DNA of 64,000 nucleotides from Candidatus Desulfobacillus denitrificans (GTDB lineage: Bacteria > Pseudomonadota > Gammaproteobacteria > Burkholderiales > Rhodocyclaceae), in NCBI GenBank assembly GCA_017347485.1, contig AP021857.1, positions 1,841,390 to 1,905,389 of the forward strand, given 5' to 3'. A program made the translations under genes and the position numbers. The notes beneath the pieces were generated by a model that was not told where the DNA came from, searched no databases, and saw only the letters and a list, made by a program, of their open reading frames with translations. Below are positions 40,173 through 48,584 of the stretch, in pieces (within the stretch, counting starts at the first letter, position 1; each line of letters begins with the position of its first letter).

Positions 40173-40928
40173 ATGTCCATGCCCATCGATATCAGCGAAG
40201 AAGCCGGCGTGCGCTACCTGCACTTCGGCTCGGACTGGATCCAGGGCGCCATGCGCATCAGCCGCCCCTGGGCGCTGGAGCTCGACTACACGCGCGAGAT
40301 GATGGCCGCGCTGCTGCTGCGGCCGGAAGCGGAATGGCCGCGCCAGGCGCTGCTGATCGGCCTCGGCGCCGCTTCGCTGACGAAGTTCCTCTACCGCCAC
40401 CGGCCGCAGGCAAAACTGAGCGTGGTGGAGATCGAGCCGGAAGTGGTGGCGGCGGCGCGCCAGTACTTCAAGCTGCCGGAGGATCCGCGGCGTTTGAGGA
40501 TCGAGATCGCCGACGGCGCCGAATGGCTCGCCGGCAGCGACGAGATGTTCGATTTGATCCTGGTCGACGGCTTCGATGCCGAGGCCCGCGCCGGCGCCCT
40601 CGACACCCTGCCTTTTTATCGCGCCTGCCGCGCGCATCTGGACGATGCGGGGCTGCTGGCGGTGAACCTGCTCGGCCGCAACCGCGGCTTCAAGGCCAGC
40701 GTCGAGCGCATCCGGAAAGCCTTCGACGACCGCGCCATGGTGTTCCCCTCCTGCGACCATGGCAATGCCATCGCCTTCGCCGCCACGGGAGAGACGGTGA
40801 GCGTGCCGCTGGGGGAATTGGGCCTGCGGGCGATCGCCTTGCGCAAGGCGACCGGCCTCAACCTGCTGCCGACGGTGGCGCGCCTGGTGCAGTGGCAATC
40901 CTGCCCCGGCAGCATCCTGAAGCTGTAG
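40173..40928 (+). CDS. Spermidine synthase-like methyltransferase-fold protein
   Basis: A 251-residue Rossmann protein of the spermidine/spermine synthase superfamily: LLIGLGAASLTKFLYRHRP (nucleotide loop), VVEIEPEVVAAARQYF, DGAEWL and ILVDGFDAEARAG. It lacks the N-terminal beta domain of true SpeE, so it is probably a paralogue of unknown substrate. It is the last gene before a strong terminator in the caspase-partner-cnoX run. Confidence 0.8.
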   Translation: MSMPIDISEEAGVRYLHFGSDWIQGAMRISRPWALELDYTREMMAALLLRPEAEWPRQALLIGLGAASLTKFLYRHRPQAKLSVVEIEPEVVAAARQYFKLPEDPRRLRIEIADGAEWLAGSDEMFDLILVDGFDAEARAGALDTLPFYRACRAHLDDAGLLAVNLLGRNRGFKASVERIRKAFDDRAMVFPSCDHGNAIAFAATGETVSVPLGELGLRAIALRKATGLNLLPTVARLVQWQSCPGSILKL

Positions 40929-40935
40929 GAAGCGT

Positions 40936-40962
40936 AACGGGCGGATCGCTCCGCCCGTTTTT
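40936..40962 (+). terminator. Rho-independent terminator
   Basis: A 10-bp perfect stem (AACGGGCGGA with TCCGCCCGTT), a 4-nt loop and a T5 run lie 8 nt after the spermidine synthase-like gene. Confidence 0.9.
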
Positions 40963-40974
40963 CTGGCCCTCTGC

Positions 40975-41256
40975 TTACTTCGGTGCGTCGGCCGGCTTGC
41001 CCTTCGGCTTGGCCTTGCCTTTGGCCTTGGCCTTGGCCTTGCCTTTCGGCGCCGTCGCCGGCTTGTCGGCGGAGGCCGGGGTGGCAGGCGTGGCGGCGGT
41101 TGCCGGCGTCGCCGGCTTGGCGGCATCGCCCGCCTTGGCCGGCGCTGCGGGCGTGGCCGGCGAGGCCGGTGCGGCAGGCGTGGCCTGGGCGAAGGCAATC
41201 GCGGAGCTGGCGGCAAAAGCGGCGGCTACGGCAAGAGAAATCAGTTTGCGCATCAT
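40975..41256 (-). CDS. Secreted Ala/Pro/Lys-rich low-complexity protein
   Basis: A 93-residue protein with a clean signal peptide (LISLAVAAAFAASSAIAFAQ), then a run of Ala/Pro/Thr and a lysine tail (KGKAKAKAKGKAKPKGK). AAGGA lies just upstream of the double ATG at 41256. Similar small basic periplasmic proteins are frequent in betaproteobacteria without known function. It may bind nucleic acid or cell-wall polyanions. Confidence 0.65.
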   Translation of the reverse strand: MMRKLISLAVAAAFAASSAIAFAQATPAAPASPATPAAPAKAGDAAKPATPATAATPATPASADKPATAPKGKAKAKAKGKAKPKGKPADAPK

Positions 41257-41405
41257 GCTTCCTTTCTTGGGTTGTGGAGGGCAAGGGGCATCCCTTGGTT
41301 CCCTGGACAGCGGTTGTCTCTCTGTCTGATCCCTTAACGCCGGCCGCTCCAGGCGGGTTGACGCGACGCATGCAGTATCATTGCCTGCCGAGAGGAAACC
41401 GTGAC

Positions 41406-41750
41406 ATGACAACCGTTTTCGGAATCAAGCACTGCGACACCATGAAGAAGGCCTTCGCCTGGCTCGACAGCCACGGCATCGCGTACGAATTCCACGACTA
41501 CAAGAAACTCGGCGCCGATGCGGCCCTGCTGAAAAAATGGGCGGCGCAGGCCGGCTGGGAGAAGCTCCTCAACACGCGCGGCCCCAGCTTCCGCAGACTG
41601 CCGCCGGAGAAGCAGGCGAATCTGACGGAGAAGAAGGCCTTCGCCCTGATGCTGGAGAACCCCAGCATGATCCGGCGGCCGATCGTCGAGGCCGGCAAGG
41701 CGCTGCTGATCGGCTTCGATCCGGACGAGTTCGCCAAGAAACTGAAGTGA
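41406..41750 (+). CDS. ArsC/Spx-family reductase (YffB-like)
   Basis: A 114-residue thioredoxin-fold protein. The N-terminal GIKHCDTMKKA has a single active-site Cys, and RGPSFRRLPPEKQ and MLENPSMIRRPIVEAG follow YffB/ArsC. YffB is a glutathione-dependent thiol reductase-like protein of unclear substrate, not a true arsenate reductase. It overlaps hslO by 4 nt (GTGA). Confidence 0.88.
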   Translation: MTTVFGIKHCDTMKKAFAWLDSHGIAYEFHDYKKLGADAALLKKWAAQAGWEKLLNTRGPSFRRLPPEKQANLTEKKAFALMLENPSMIRRPIVEAGKALLIGFDPDEFAKKLK

Positions 41751-42622
41751 CGGCCGCGCATTCCGATTTCGTCGTGCGCTTCTTCTTCGAGGCGCTCGAC
41801 ATCCGCGGCGCCTTCGTGCGGCTGGGCGAGTCCTGGCGCAGCCTGCAGGCGGGGCGCGGCTATGCCGCCGCGGTGCGCGACCTGCTCGGCGAGATGACGG
41901 CCACCGCCGTGCTCGTCGCCGACAACCTGAAGCAGCGCGGGCGGCTCACCTTCCAGCTGCAGGGCCACGGCCCGATTCGTCTGCTGGTGATCGACTGCAC
42001 CGCCGGGCTGCATTTGCGCGGCATGGCGCAGGCCGCGGCGGAGGTCGCGCCGGCGCCGCTGTCGGAACTCTTCGGCGACGGGCGGCTGTCGCTGATCCTG
42101 CAAAGCGAATCGGCACGCGAGCCGTACCAGAGCCTGGTGCCGGTCGCCGGCGACAGCATCGCCGCGGTGTTCGAACACTATCTCGCCCAGTCCGAGCAGC
42201 AGCCGGCGCGGCTGTGGCTGGCGGCGGACGAACGGCATGCCTGCGGCCTGTTCCTGCAGAAGCTGCCCGGCGCCGACGCGAAGGACGCCGACGGCTGGGC
42301 GCGCCTCGCCCAGCTCGCCGCCACGGTGAGGCCGCGGGAGATGCAAACCCTGCCCGCCGAGACGCTGCTCGCACGCCTGTTTCCCGAGGAGGACGTCCGT
42401 CTGTTCGCGCCGAAGCCGGTGACCTACGACTGCCCGGAGGATCGGGAAAAGGTCGGCGGCATGCTGCGCTCGCTCGGCCGCGTCGAAGTCGAATCCATCC
42501 TGGCCGAGCAGGGCGAGATCGTCGTGCGCGACGACATCTGCAACCGCGAATACCGCTTCGATGCCGGCGACCTCGATGATCTCTTTGCGCCGGCCGGGCC
42601 GGACAAGAGGACGCTCCATTGA
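41747..42622 (+). CDS. hslO: Hsp33-family redox chaperone lacking two of the four zinc cysteines
   Basis: A 291-residue Hsp33 homologue; normal Hsp33 is activated when four C-terminal Cys (CxC and CxxC) release zinc on oxidation. The body is well conserved (DLLGEMTATAVLVADNLKQRGRLTFQLQG; GMLRSLGRVEVESILAEQGEI). In the switch, however, the first pair reads C229-P-E231 and the second D262-D-I-C265. Two zinc ligands are therefore missing and canonical zinc binding and redox activation are doubtful. GTG start, coupled to yffB-like upstream and to a TTG-start transporter gene downstream. Confidence 0.9.
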   Translation: MTAAHSDFVVRFFFEALDIRGAFVRLGESWRSLQAGRGYAAAVRDLLGEMTATAVLVADNLKQRGRLTFQLQGHGPIRLLVIDCTAGLHLRGMAQAAAEVAPAPLSELFGDGRLSLILQSESAREPYQSLVPVAGDSIAAVFEHYLAQSEQQPARLWLAADERHACGLFLQKLPGADAKDADGWARLAQLAATVRPREMQTLPAETLLARLFPEEDVRLFAPKPVTYDCPEDREKVGGMLRSLGRVEVESILAEQGEIVVRDDICNREYRFDAGDLDDLFAPAGPDKRTLH

Positions 42623-43572
42623 ACCGCCAGCAGCTCGCCCAGGGCACGCTGCTGATGTGCGCGGTGGTGCTGATCTGGGGCGCCTTCCTGCCGGTGAGCA
42701 AGATCGCGCTGGCCGCCATCGACCCGTATTGGCTGACGCTGCTGCGCTACGGCGTGGCGGCGGCCTGCTTGCTCGTTACCCTCGCCTGCCTCGAAGGCCG
42801 CCAGGCGCTGTCGCTCGAAGGCAAAATGGCAAAGACCTGGGCCTTCGGCAGCGCCGGCTTCGCCGGCTTCAGCCTGTTCGTGTACGAGGGCCTGCAGCTG
42901 ACCCGGCCGGAACATGCGGCGATGATCCTCGCCCTCGGCCCGGTCAACATCGTGCTCTGGCAGTGGCTGCGCACCCGCCACCGGCCGCACGCGGCGACGC
43001 TGGCCTGCATCGCCGCCGCCCTTCTCGGCGAAGGGCTGGTGGTCGGCCAGGGCGAGTTCGCCCGCCTGTATTCCGGCGGCAGCGCGCTCGGCAACGGCCT
43101 CATCTACCTCGCCTCATGGTGCTGGATCGCCTTCACCCTCGGCGCGCAGCAGTTTCCCGGCTGGTCGCCGGTGCGCTACACGACGCTTACCGCCGCGCTG
43201 GGCTGGCTCACCATCCTGCTCGCCGTCGCCGTGGCGGCGGGCGGCGGGCGCAGCCGGCCGCCCAGCGCCGAGGGCCTGAGAGAGATGCTGTGGGCGCTGC
43301 TGTTCATTCTCTTCGTCGTTTCCTTCCTCGCCGTGCTGCTGTGGAACATGGCGGTGGCGAGGCTGGGGCCCCTGAACGCCTCGCTGTTCGCCAATTTCGC
43401 CCCGGTGGTGACTTTCCTCATCACCGTCTGGCAGGGCCATGTGCTGCTGCCGGTGGAGGTCGCCGGCGCGGCGCTGGTGGTCGGCGCACTGATCGCCAAC
43501 AACCTGGTCAACCGCCGCCTGGCCAGGCGAGCCGAGCGGCTGCTCGCCGCCTCGACATCGGCGTTGCGGTAG
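42619..43572 (+). CDS. EamA/DMT-family transporter
   Basis: A 317-residue permease with ten hydrophobic helices in two EamA repeats (CAVVLIWGAFLPVSKIALAAIDPYWLTLLRYG; second repeat LLFILFVVSFLAVLLWNMAVARLGPLNASLFANFAPV). Substrate unknown; relatives export amino acids or metabolites. TTG start at 42619 overlaps the hslO stop. Confidence 0.85.
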   Translation: MNRQQLAQGTLLMCAVVLIWGAFLPVSKIALAAIDPYWLTLLRYGVAAACLLVTLACLEGRQALSLEGKMAKTWAFGSAGFAGFSLFVYEGLQLTRPEHAAMILALGPVNIVLWQWLRTRHRPHAATLACIAAALLGEGLVVGQGEFARLYSGGSALGNGLIYLASWCWIAFTLGAQQFPGWSPVRYTTLTAALGWLTILLAVAVAAGGGRSRPPSAEGLREMLWALLFILFVVSFLAVLLWNMAVARLGPLNASLFANFAPVVTFLITVWQGHVLLPVEVAGAALVVGALIANNLVNRRLARRAERLLAASTSALR

Positions 43573-43581
43573 CATTGCCAT

Positions 43582-45084
43582 ATGGCCTTCCCCCCTTCCC
43601 GCCCGATCTGCGACGTCGCCGCCCTCCGCGACATCGAGGCGCGACATGCCGATGCCGAGCCGCCGCTGATGGAGCGCGCCGGCGCCGCCGCCGTGTCGCC
43701 GGCACTGACTTTCCTCGCGCCGGGCGGTCCGCCGCCGCTCGTCGTCTGCGGCCCGGGCAACAACGGCGGCGACGGCTTCGTCCTCGCCCGCCTGCTGCGC
43801 GAGCGGGGCTTCGCGCCGGTCGTCGTCTTCGCCGGGGAAGAAGGCAGGCTGCCGCCCGACGCGCGCGCCGCCTGCGAACGCTACCGCGCGGCGGGCGGAA
43901 CCTGCCTCGGCGAGATTCCCCGGCGCGACTTTGCGCTGGCGGTGGACGCGCTGTTCGGCATCGGCCTGCAGCGCCCGATCGCCGGCGCGCACGCCGCGCT
44001 GATCGAGCGCATCAACGCGCTCGGCTGCCCGGTGCTGGCGCTCGACATTCCGAGCGGCCTGTGCGCCGACAGCGGCCGCGTGCTCGGCTGCGCGGTGCGG
44101 GCGGACAGCACCCTTGCCTTCATCGCCCTCAAGCCGGGCCTGCTCACCCTCGACGGACCGGAGCATTGCGGCGCGGTCAGTGTCTGCGACCTCGGCCTCG
44201 CGGCGGAGGGCGACCTGCCGGCGCGCGGACGCAGCGTGACGCCGGCGCTGTTCGCGTCGCAGCTGAAGCCGCGGCCGCTGAACAGCCACAAGGGCCGGAT
44301 GGGCAGCGTCGGCATCCTCGGCGGCGCGCCCGGCATGCTCGGCGCGGCGCTCCTCGCCGGCCGCGCCGCGCTCAAGCTGGGCGCCGGCCGCGTCTTCGTC
44401 GGCCTGCTCGATGCGACGGCGCCGGCGGTCGACTTCATGCAGCCGGAACTGATGCTGCGGGGGCCGCAGGACATCCTCGCCGCCGGCCTCGCCACGGCGC
44501 TGGCCGCCGGCCCGGGCCTCGGCCAGGGCGACGCCGCGCGGGCGCTGCTCGGGCAGGCGCTGGCCGCCGACCTTCCGCTCGTGCTCGACGCCGATGCGCT
44601 CAACCTGCTGGCGAGCCATCCCGTCCTCGCCCAAAAAGTCAGCCGGCGCAGGGCGGCGACGCTGATCACGCCGCATCCGCTCGAAGCCGCGCGCCTGCTC
44701 GGCAGCGACACCGCCGCCGTCCAGGCCGATCGCCTGCGCGCCGCCTGCGCGCTGGCGCAAAAGCTGAATGCCGTCACGATCCTGAAGGGCTGCGGCAGCG
44801 TGATCGCCGCGCCCGACGGCCGCTGGTTCATCAACGGCAGCGGCAACCCGGGCATGGCCAGCGCCGGCATGGGCGACGTTTTGACCGGCCTCGCCGCGAC
44901 GCTGCTGGCGCAGGGCTGGGAGGCCGAGGCGGCGGCGCTGTGCGCCGCGCACCTGCACGGCCTCGCTGCCGACCTGCTGGCCGGCGGCGGCATCGGCCCC
45001 GCCGGCATGACCGCCGGCGAGAGCATCGACGCCGCGCGCCGCATCTTCAATGCCTGGCTGCTCGACGGCAGGCGCGGCAACTGA
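43582..45084 (+). CDS. nnr: Bifunctional NAD(P)HX epimerase / ADP-dependent NAD(P)HX dehydratase
   Basis: A 500-residue fusion that repairs hydrated NADH and NADPH. N-terminal YjeF_N epimerase (MERAGAAA, CGPGNNGGDGFVLARLL, DIPSGLCADSG); C-terminal ribokinase-like dehydratase (NSHKGRMGSVGILGGAPGMLGAALLAGRAAL, DADALNLL, TPHPLEAARLL, GNPGMASAGMGDVLTG). Two 25-mer copies lie within it, one good (43689) and one degenerate (44634). Confidence 0.95.
   Translation: MAFPPSRPICDVAALRDIEARHADAEPPLMERAGAAAVSPALTFLAPGGPPPLVVCGPGNNGGDGFVLARLLRERGFAPVVVFAGEEGRLPPDARAACERYRAAGGTCLGEIPRRDFALAVDALFGIGLQRPIAGAHAALIERINALGCPVLALDIPSGLCADSGRVLGCAVRADSTLAFIALKPGLLTLDGPEHCGAVSVCDLGLAAEGDLPARGRSVTPALFASQLKPRPLNSHKGRMGSVGILGGAPGMLGAALLAGRAALKLGAGRVFVGLLDATAPAVDFMQPELMLRGPQDILAAGLATALAAGPGLGQGDAARALLGQALAADLPLVLDADALNLLASHPVLAQKVSRRRAATLITPHPLEAARLLGSDTAAVQADRLRAACALAQKLNAVTILKGCGSVIAAPDGRWFINGSGNPGMASAGMGDVLTGLAATLLAQGWEAEAAALCAAHLHGLAADLLAGGGIGPAGMTAGESIDAARRIFNAWLLDGRRGN
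43689..43713 (-). repeat. 25-bp dispersed motif, copy 12
   Basis: Minus strand: GAAAGTCAGT, spacer GCCGGCGAC, ACGGCG. It lies in the epimerase half of nnr, antisense, encoding AVSPALTF. Confidence 0.85.
44634..44658 (+). repeat. 25-bp dispersed motif, degenerate copy 13
   Basis: AAAAGTCAGC, spacer CGGCGCAGG, GCGGCG. It has two mismatches, and the encoded KVSRRRAA is normal for this enzyme family, so this copy may be coincidental. Confidence 0.45.
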
Positions 45085-45085
45085 A

Positions 45086-45967
45086 ATGGCCCATCCCGTT
45101 TCCGCGCAGCACCCGCTGCGCGGCATTGCCCTGTTCATGCTGGCGCTGATGATGTTCGCCAGCCTCGACGCGACCTCGAAATACCTGACGGCCTTCTTCG
45201 CCGTGCCGCTGCTGGTATGGGCGCGCTATCTCGTGCATTTCGTCATCATGCTGGTGTTCGTCGCGCCCTCGATGCGCGCCGAGCTGGTGCGCAGCACCCG
45301 CCCGGGGCTGCAGATCGTGCGCGCGCTGGCGCTGCTCGCCGTCACCGGCTGCGGCATGGCCGCCTTCCGCCTCATGCCGCTGGCGGAAGCCACCTCGGTG
45401 ATCTTTCTCGCGCCGCTGCTGGTGACGCTGCTGGCCGGACCGTTTCTCGGCGAGCGCATCGGGCGCGGGCGCTGGCTGGCCGTCTGCATCGGCTTCTGCG
45501 GCGTGCTGCTGGTGGTGCGACCCGGCACCGACCTCAACCTGGCCGGCATCCTCTGGGCGCTGGGCGGCGCCTTCTTCTATGCCATCTACCAGATCCTGAC
45601 GCGCAAGCTCAGCCATGCCGAGCATCCGATGCGCCAGCTGTTCTACACGGCACTCGTCGGCACGCTGGTAATGAGCGCGGCGCTGCCCTGGATTTGGCAG
45701 CACGAGGCGCCCTCGCCGTGGCACTGGCTGCTCATCGCCACGCTCGGCCTCTACGGCGGCTTCGGGCATTTCCTGCTCATCCACGCCTTCCACCTGGCGC
45801 CGGCCTCGACCCTGACGCCGTTCACCTACGTGCAGCTGATCTGGGCCGCGCTGCTCGGCTGGCTGGTATTCGGCAACGTGCCCGACGCCCTGACGGCCGC
45901 CGGCATGGCGGTCATCGCCGCCAGCGGCCTCTGGCTGGCGCTGGGGGAGCGGAGAAAGTCAGGATGA
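45086..45967 (+). CDS. EamA/DMT-family transporter (S-adenosylmethionine-uptake-like)
   Basis: A 293-residue ten-helix permease. The N-terminus GIALFMLALMMFASLDATSKYLTAFFAVPLLVWARYLVH and the helix MPLAEATSVIFLAPLLVTLLAGPFLGERIG are typical of the RhaT/EamA group. Substrate unknown. It follows nnr by 1 nt, and its end overlaps the convergent FMN-protein gene by 9 nt. Confidence 0.85.
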   Translation: MAHPVSAQHPLRGIALFMLALMMFASLDATSKYLTAFFAVPLLVWARYLVHFVIMLVFVAPSMRAELVRSTRPGLQIVRALALLAVTGCGMAAFRLMPLAEATSVIFLAPLLVTLLAGPFLGERIGRGRWLAVCIGFCGVLLVVRPGTDLNLAGILWALGGAFFYAIYQILTRKLSHAEHPMRQLFYTALVGTLVMSAALPWIWQHEAPSPWHWLLIATLGLYGGFGHFLLIHAFHLAPASTLTPFTYVQLIWAALLGWLVFGNVPDALTAAGMAVIAASGLWLALGERRKSG

Positions 45968-47437
45968 CGGGTAAGGGTAGAGCGTGCTGAGGGCGACGCT
46001 CTGCCCGCCCGCCTGCACGATGCGCACGTGCTCGCGACGGAACTCGCGCGCATGGCGCAGGCCGCAGGAGTGGGCGATCATGTCGATCTCGCGGTTCATG
46101 TTGCGGCAGTAGTGCGCCACCCGCTCGGCCTTGTCCTCCACGACGAGGCCGCGCTGCAGGCGCGGGTTGTGCGTGGCGATGCCGGTCGGGCAGGTGTTGG
46201 TATGGCAGCGCAGCGCCTGGATGCAGCCCAGCGCGAACATGAAGCCGCGCGCGGTGTTCACGAAGTCGGCGCCGGCGGCGAGCGCCCAGGCGGCGCGCGC
46301 CGAGGTCACCAGCTTGCCGGCGGCGATGACGCGCACGCGGTCGCGCAGGCCGGCCTCGATGAGGGCGTCCACCACGCGCGGCAGCGCCTCGTCGATGGAC
46401 AGCGCCATGTGGTCGGCGAGCGCCTGCGGCGCCGCGCCGGAGCCGCCCTCGCCGCCGTCGACGGCGATGAAGTCCGGCGCGAAGCCGGCGCCGCGCCGCG
46501 CCACCGCCTCGCACAGCTCGTTCATGAAGTTCCAGCCGCCGATGGCCGTCTTCACGCCGACCGGCTTGCCGGTCGCCTCGCGCACCCGCGCCACCATGTC
46601 GAGCAGCTGGTCGGCGTTGGCGACGTCGCGGTGGCGGTTCGGGCTGAGCGAGTCGGCGCCGGCGGGAATGCCGCGGATGGCGGCGATCTCCTCGGTCACC
46701 TTGGCGCCGAGCAGCACGCCGCCCTTGCCCGGCTTGGCGCCCTGCGAGAGCTTGATCTCGAAGGCGCGCACCGTCTCGTGCGCGGCGAGCTCGCGCAACT
46801 TGTCGAGGCAGAGATGGCCGTCGGCGTCGCGCACGCCATACTTGGCGGTGCCGATCTGCATGACGAGGTCGCAGCCGCCCTCGACGTGGTAGGGCGAGAG
46901 GCCGCCCTCGCCGGTGTCCATCCAGCAGCCGGCCGCCGCCGCGCCGCGCGACAGCGCCCGCACCGCCGGCCTGGAGATGGCGCCGTAGCTCATGCCGCTG
47001 ACGTTCACCACCGAGCGCGCCGTGAAGGGCCGCTCGCACCAGCCTTCGCCGACGGCCAGCGGCGGCGTCGGCAGCTGCTCCTCTTCGAGCACCGGAAAGG
47101 GCGCGTTGACGAACACCAGGGCGCCCGGCTCGCGCAGGTTGTAGGTGGAGCCGAAGCCGATCACGCCGCCCTCGTTCTTCGCCAGGCGATAGACCCAGGC
47201 GCGGGTGGCGCGGTTGAAGGGCATCTCCTCGCGGTCGCCGGTGAAGAAGTACTGGCGGAAGTATTCGCCGAGCTGTTCGAAGAAGTAGCGCAGATGCCCG
47301 ATGACGGGATAGTTGCGCAGGACGGTATGCTTCTTCTGCGTGATGTCCTTGACGTACCAGAACACCAGCGCGACGAAAACGAGGATGGCCAGCAGCGTGC
47401 CGATGCCGACCGAAACGACGCCGATGAAACCTGACAT
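45959..47437 (-). CDS. FMN-binding glutamate synthase-like membrane-anchored protein
   Basis: A 492-residue protein: an N-terminal membrane helix (GTLLAILVFVALVFWYVKDI) and then the FMN/glutamate synthase beta-alpha barrel (SGMSYGAISRPAVRALSRGA, KLSQGAKPGKGGVL, DGGEGGSGAAP). The Fe-S-type cysteines lie in LGCIQALRCHTNTCPTGIATH. There is no glutaminase domain. Relatives are annotated as glutamate synthase-related; the true acceptor and donor are unclear. It is divergent from nadC. Confidence 0.85.
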   Translation of the reverse strand: MSGFIGVVSVGIGTLLAILVFVALVFWYVKDITQKKHTVLRNYPVIGHLRYFFEQLGEYFRQYFFTGDREEMPFNRATRAWVYRLAKNEGGVIGFGSTYNLREPGALVFVNAPFPVLEEEQLPTPPLAVGEGWCERPFTARSVVNVSGMSYGAISRPAVRALSRGAAAAGCWMDTGEGGLSPYHVEGGCDLVMQIGTAKYGVRDADGHLCLDKLRELAAHETVRAFEIKLSQGAKPGKGGVLLGAKVTEEIAAIRGIPAGADSLSPNRHRDVANADQLLDMVARVREATGKPVGVKTAIGGWNFMNELCEAVARRGAGFAPDFIAVDGGEGGSGAAPQALADHMALSIDEALPRVVDALIEAGLRDRVRVIAAGKLVTSARAAWALAAGADFVNTARGFMFALGCIQALRCHTNTCPTGIATHNPRLQRGLVVEDKAERVAHYCRNMNREIDMIAHSCGLRHAREFRREHVRIVQAGGQSVALSTLYPYPSS

Positions 47438-47492
47438 GCCGCCCTCCCAGCAGGTAGAATCCCGCACCAGAATAACGTTGACGGCAGCCTTT

Positions 47493-48341
47493 ATGGAATC
47501 CTCACCGCAACTCGCCGCCGAAATCGAGCGCAATGCCGACGCCGCCCTGGCCGAGGACATCGGCAGCGGCGACCTCACCGCGCTGCTCACCCCGGCCGGG
47601 CAGCCGGCGCGCGGCATCGTCGTCAGCCGCGAGGAGGCCATCCTCTGCGGCAGCGACTGGTTCGACGCCTGCTTCCGCAAGCTGGATGCCGGTGCCCGCA
47701 TCCGCTGGCACGCCCGCGACGGGGCGCGCATCCATGCCGGCCAGATGCTGTGCGAGATCGAGGCCGACACGCGCGCCCTGCTCAGCGCCGAGCGTCCGGC
47801 GCTGAATTTCCTGCAGCTGCTCTCCGGCACCGCCACCGTCACGCGAAAATTCGTGGATGCGATTGCCGGCACAAAGGCGAAAATCGTCGACACGCGCAAG
47901 ACCCTGCCGGGGCTGCGCCTGGCGCAGAAATACGCCGTGCGCTGCGGCGGCGGAGCCAACCACCGCCTCGGCCTCTACGACGGCATCCTCATCAAGGAAA
48001 ACCACATCCTGGCCGCCGGCGGCGTCGCGCCGGTGCTGGCGCAGGCGCGCCAGCTGGCCCGCGAGGGCGTGTTCATCCAGATCGAGGTGGAAACCCTGGA
48101 GCAGCTGGAGGAGGCACTCGCCGCCGGGGCGAAGCTGATCCTGCTCGACAACATGGACCTGGCGCAGATGCGCAGGGCGGTCGCCGTCACGGCGGGTCGC
48201 GCCGTGCTGGAAGCCTCCGGCGGCGTGGACCTGCCGAAGGTGCGGGCGATCGCCGAAACGGGGGTGGATCGCATTTCCGTCGGCGGCCTGACCAAAGACG
48301 TGCGAGCCATCGACCTGTCGCTGCGCCACGTCGAGAAATAG
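47493..48341 (+). CDS. nadC: Nicotinate-nucleotide pyrophosphorylase (quinolinate phosphoribosyltransferase)
   Basis: A 282-residue NadC that converts quinolinate and PRPP to nicotinate mononucleotide in NAD synthesis. Motifs: DIGSGDLTA, LNFLQLLSGTAT, DTRKTLPGLRLAQKYAVRCGGGANHRLGLYDGILIKENH, LLDNM and EASGGVD...VDRISVGGLT. Length normal. nadA and nadB are not in the window. Confidence 0.96.
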   Translation: MESSPQLAAEIERNADAALAEDIGSGDLTALLTPAGQPARGIVVSREEAILCGSDWFDACFRKLDAGARIRWHARDGARIHAGQMLCEIEADTRALLSAERPALNFLQLLSGTATVTRKFVDAIAGTKAKIVDTRKTLPGLRLAQKYAVRCGGGANHRLGLYDGILIKENHILAAGGVAPVLAQARQLAREGVFIQIEVETLEQLEEALAAGAKLILLDNMDLAQMRRAVAVTAGRAVLEASGGVDLPKVRAIAETGVDRISVGGLTKDVRAIDLSLRHVEK

Positions 48342-48389
48342 GCGGAAATAGTTCCTTGCCTTGCCGGGGCGAAACAGGTATAAATCGGC

Positions 48390-48414
48390 AAAAGTCAGTC
48401 GCCGCGGGACGGCG
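48390..48414 (+). repeat. 25-bp dispersed motif, copy 14
   Basis: AAAAGTCAGT, spacer CGCCGCGGG, ACGGCG. It is intergenic, between nadC and the 45-residue membrane gene. Confidence 0.85.
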
Positions 48415-48440
48415 GCATTGTCACAACAAGGGAATCCCCG

Positions 48441-48578
48441 ATGCTTTTCATCCTCTATTACGTCGTCGCCATCACCGTGCTGATCCTGCATTTCACGGGT
48501 TTCCTGGCGCGCCACAACCTTGAATGGCTGATCCTGGTGCTGGCCGTGACGGTGTTCCCGGCCGTCATCTACCTGTAG
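48441..48578 (+). CDS. Small membrane protein, 45 residues
   Basis: A short gene between nadC and the convergent thrC. Two hydrophobic helices (MLFILYYVVAITVLILHF and LEWLILVLAVTVFPAVIYL) are separated by TGFLARHN. AAGGGA lies about 8 nt before the ATG. It could be a small inner-membrane regulator or a leaderless remnant; no family recognised. Confidence 0.5.
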   Translation: MLFILYYVVAITVLILHFTGFLARHNLEWLILVLAVTVFPAVIYL

Positions 48579-48584
48579 CGTTTC

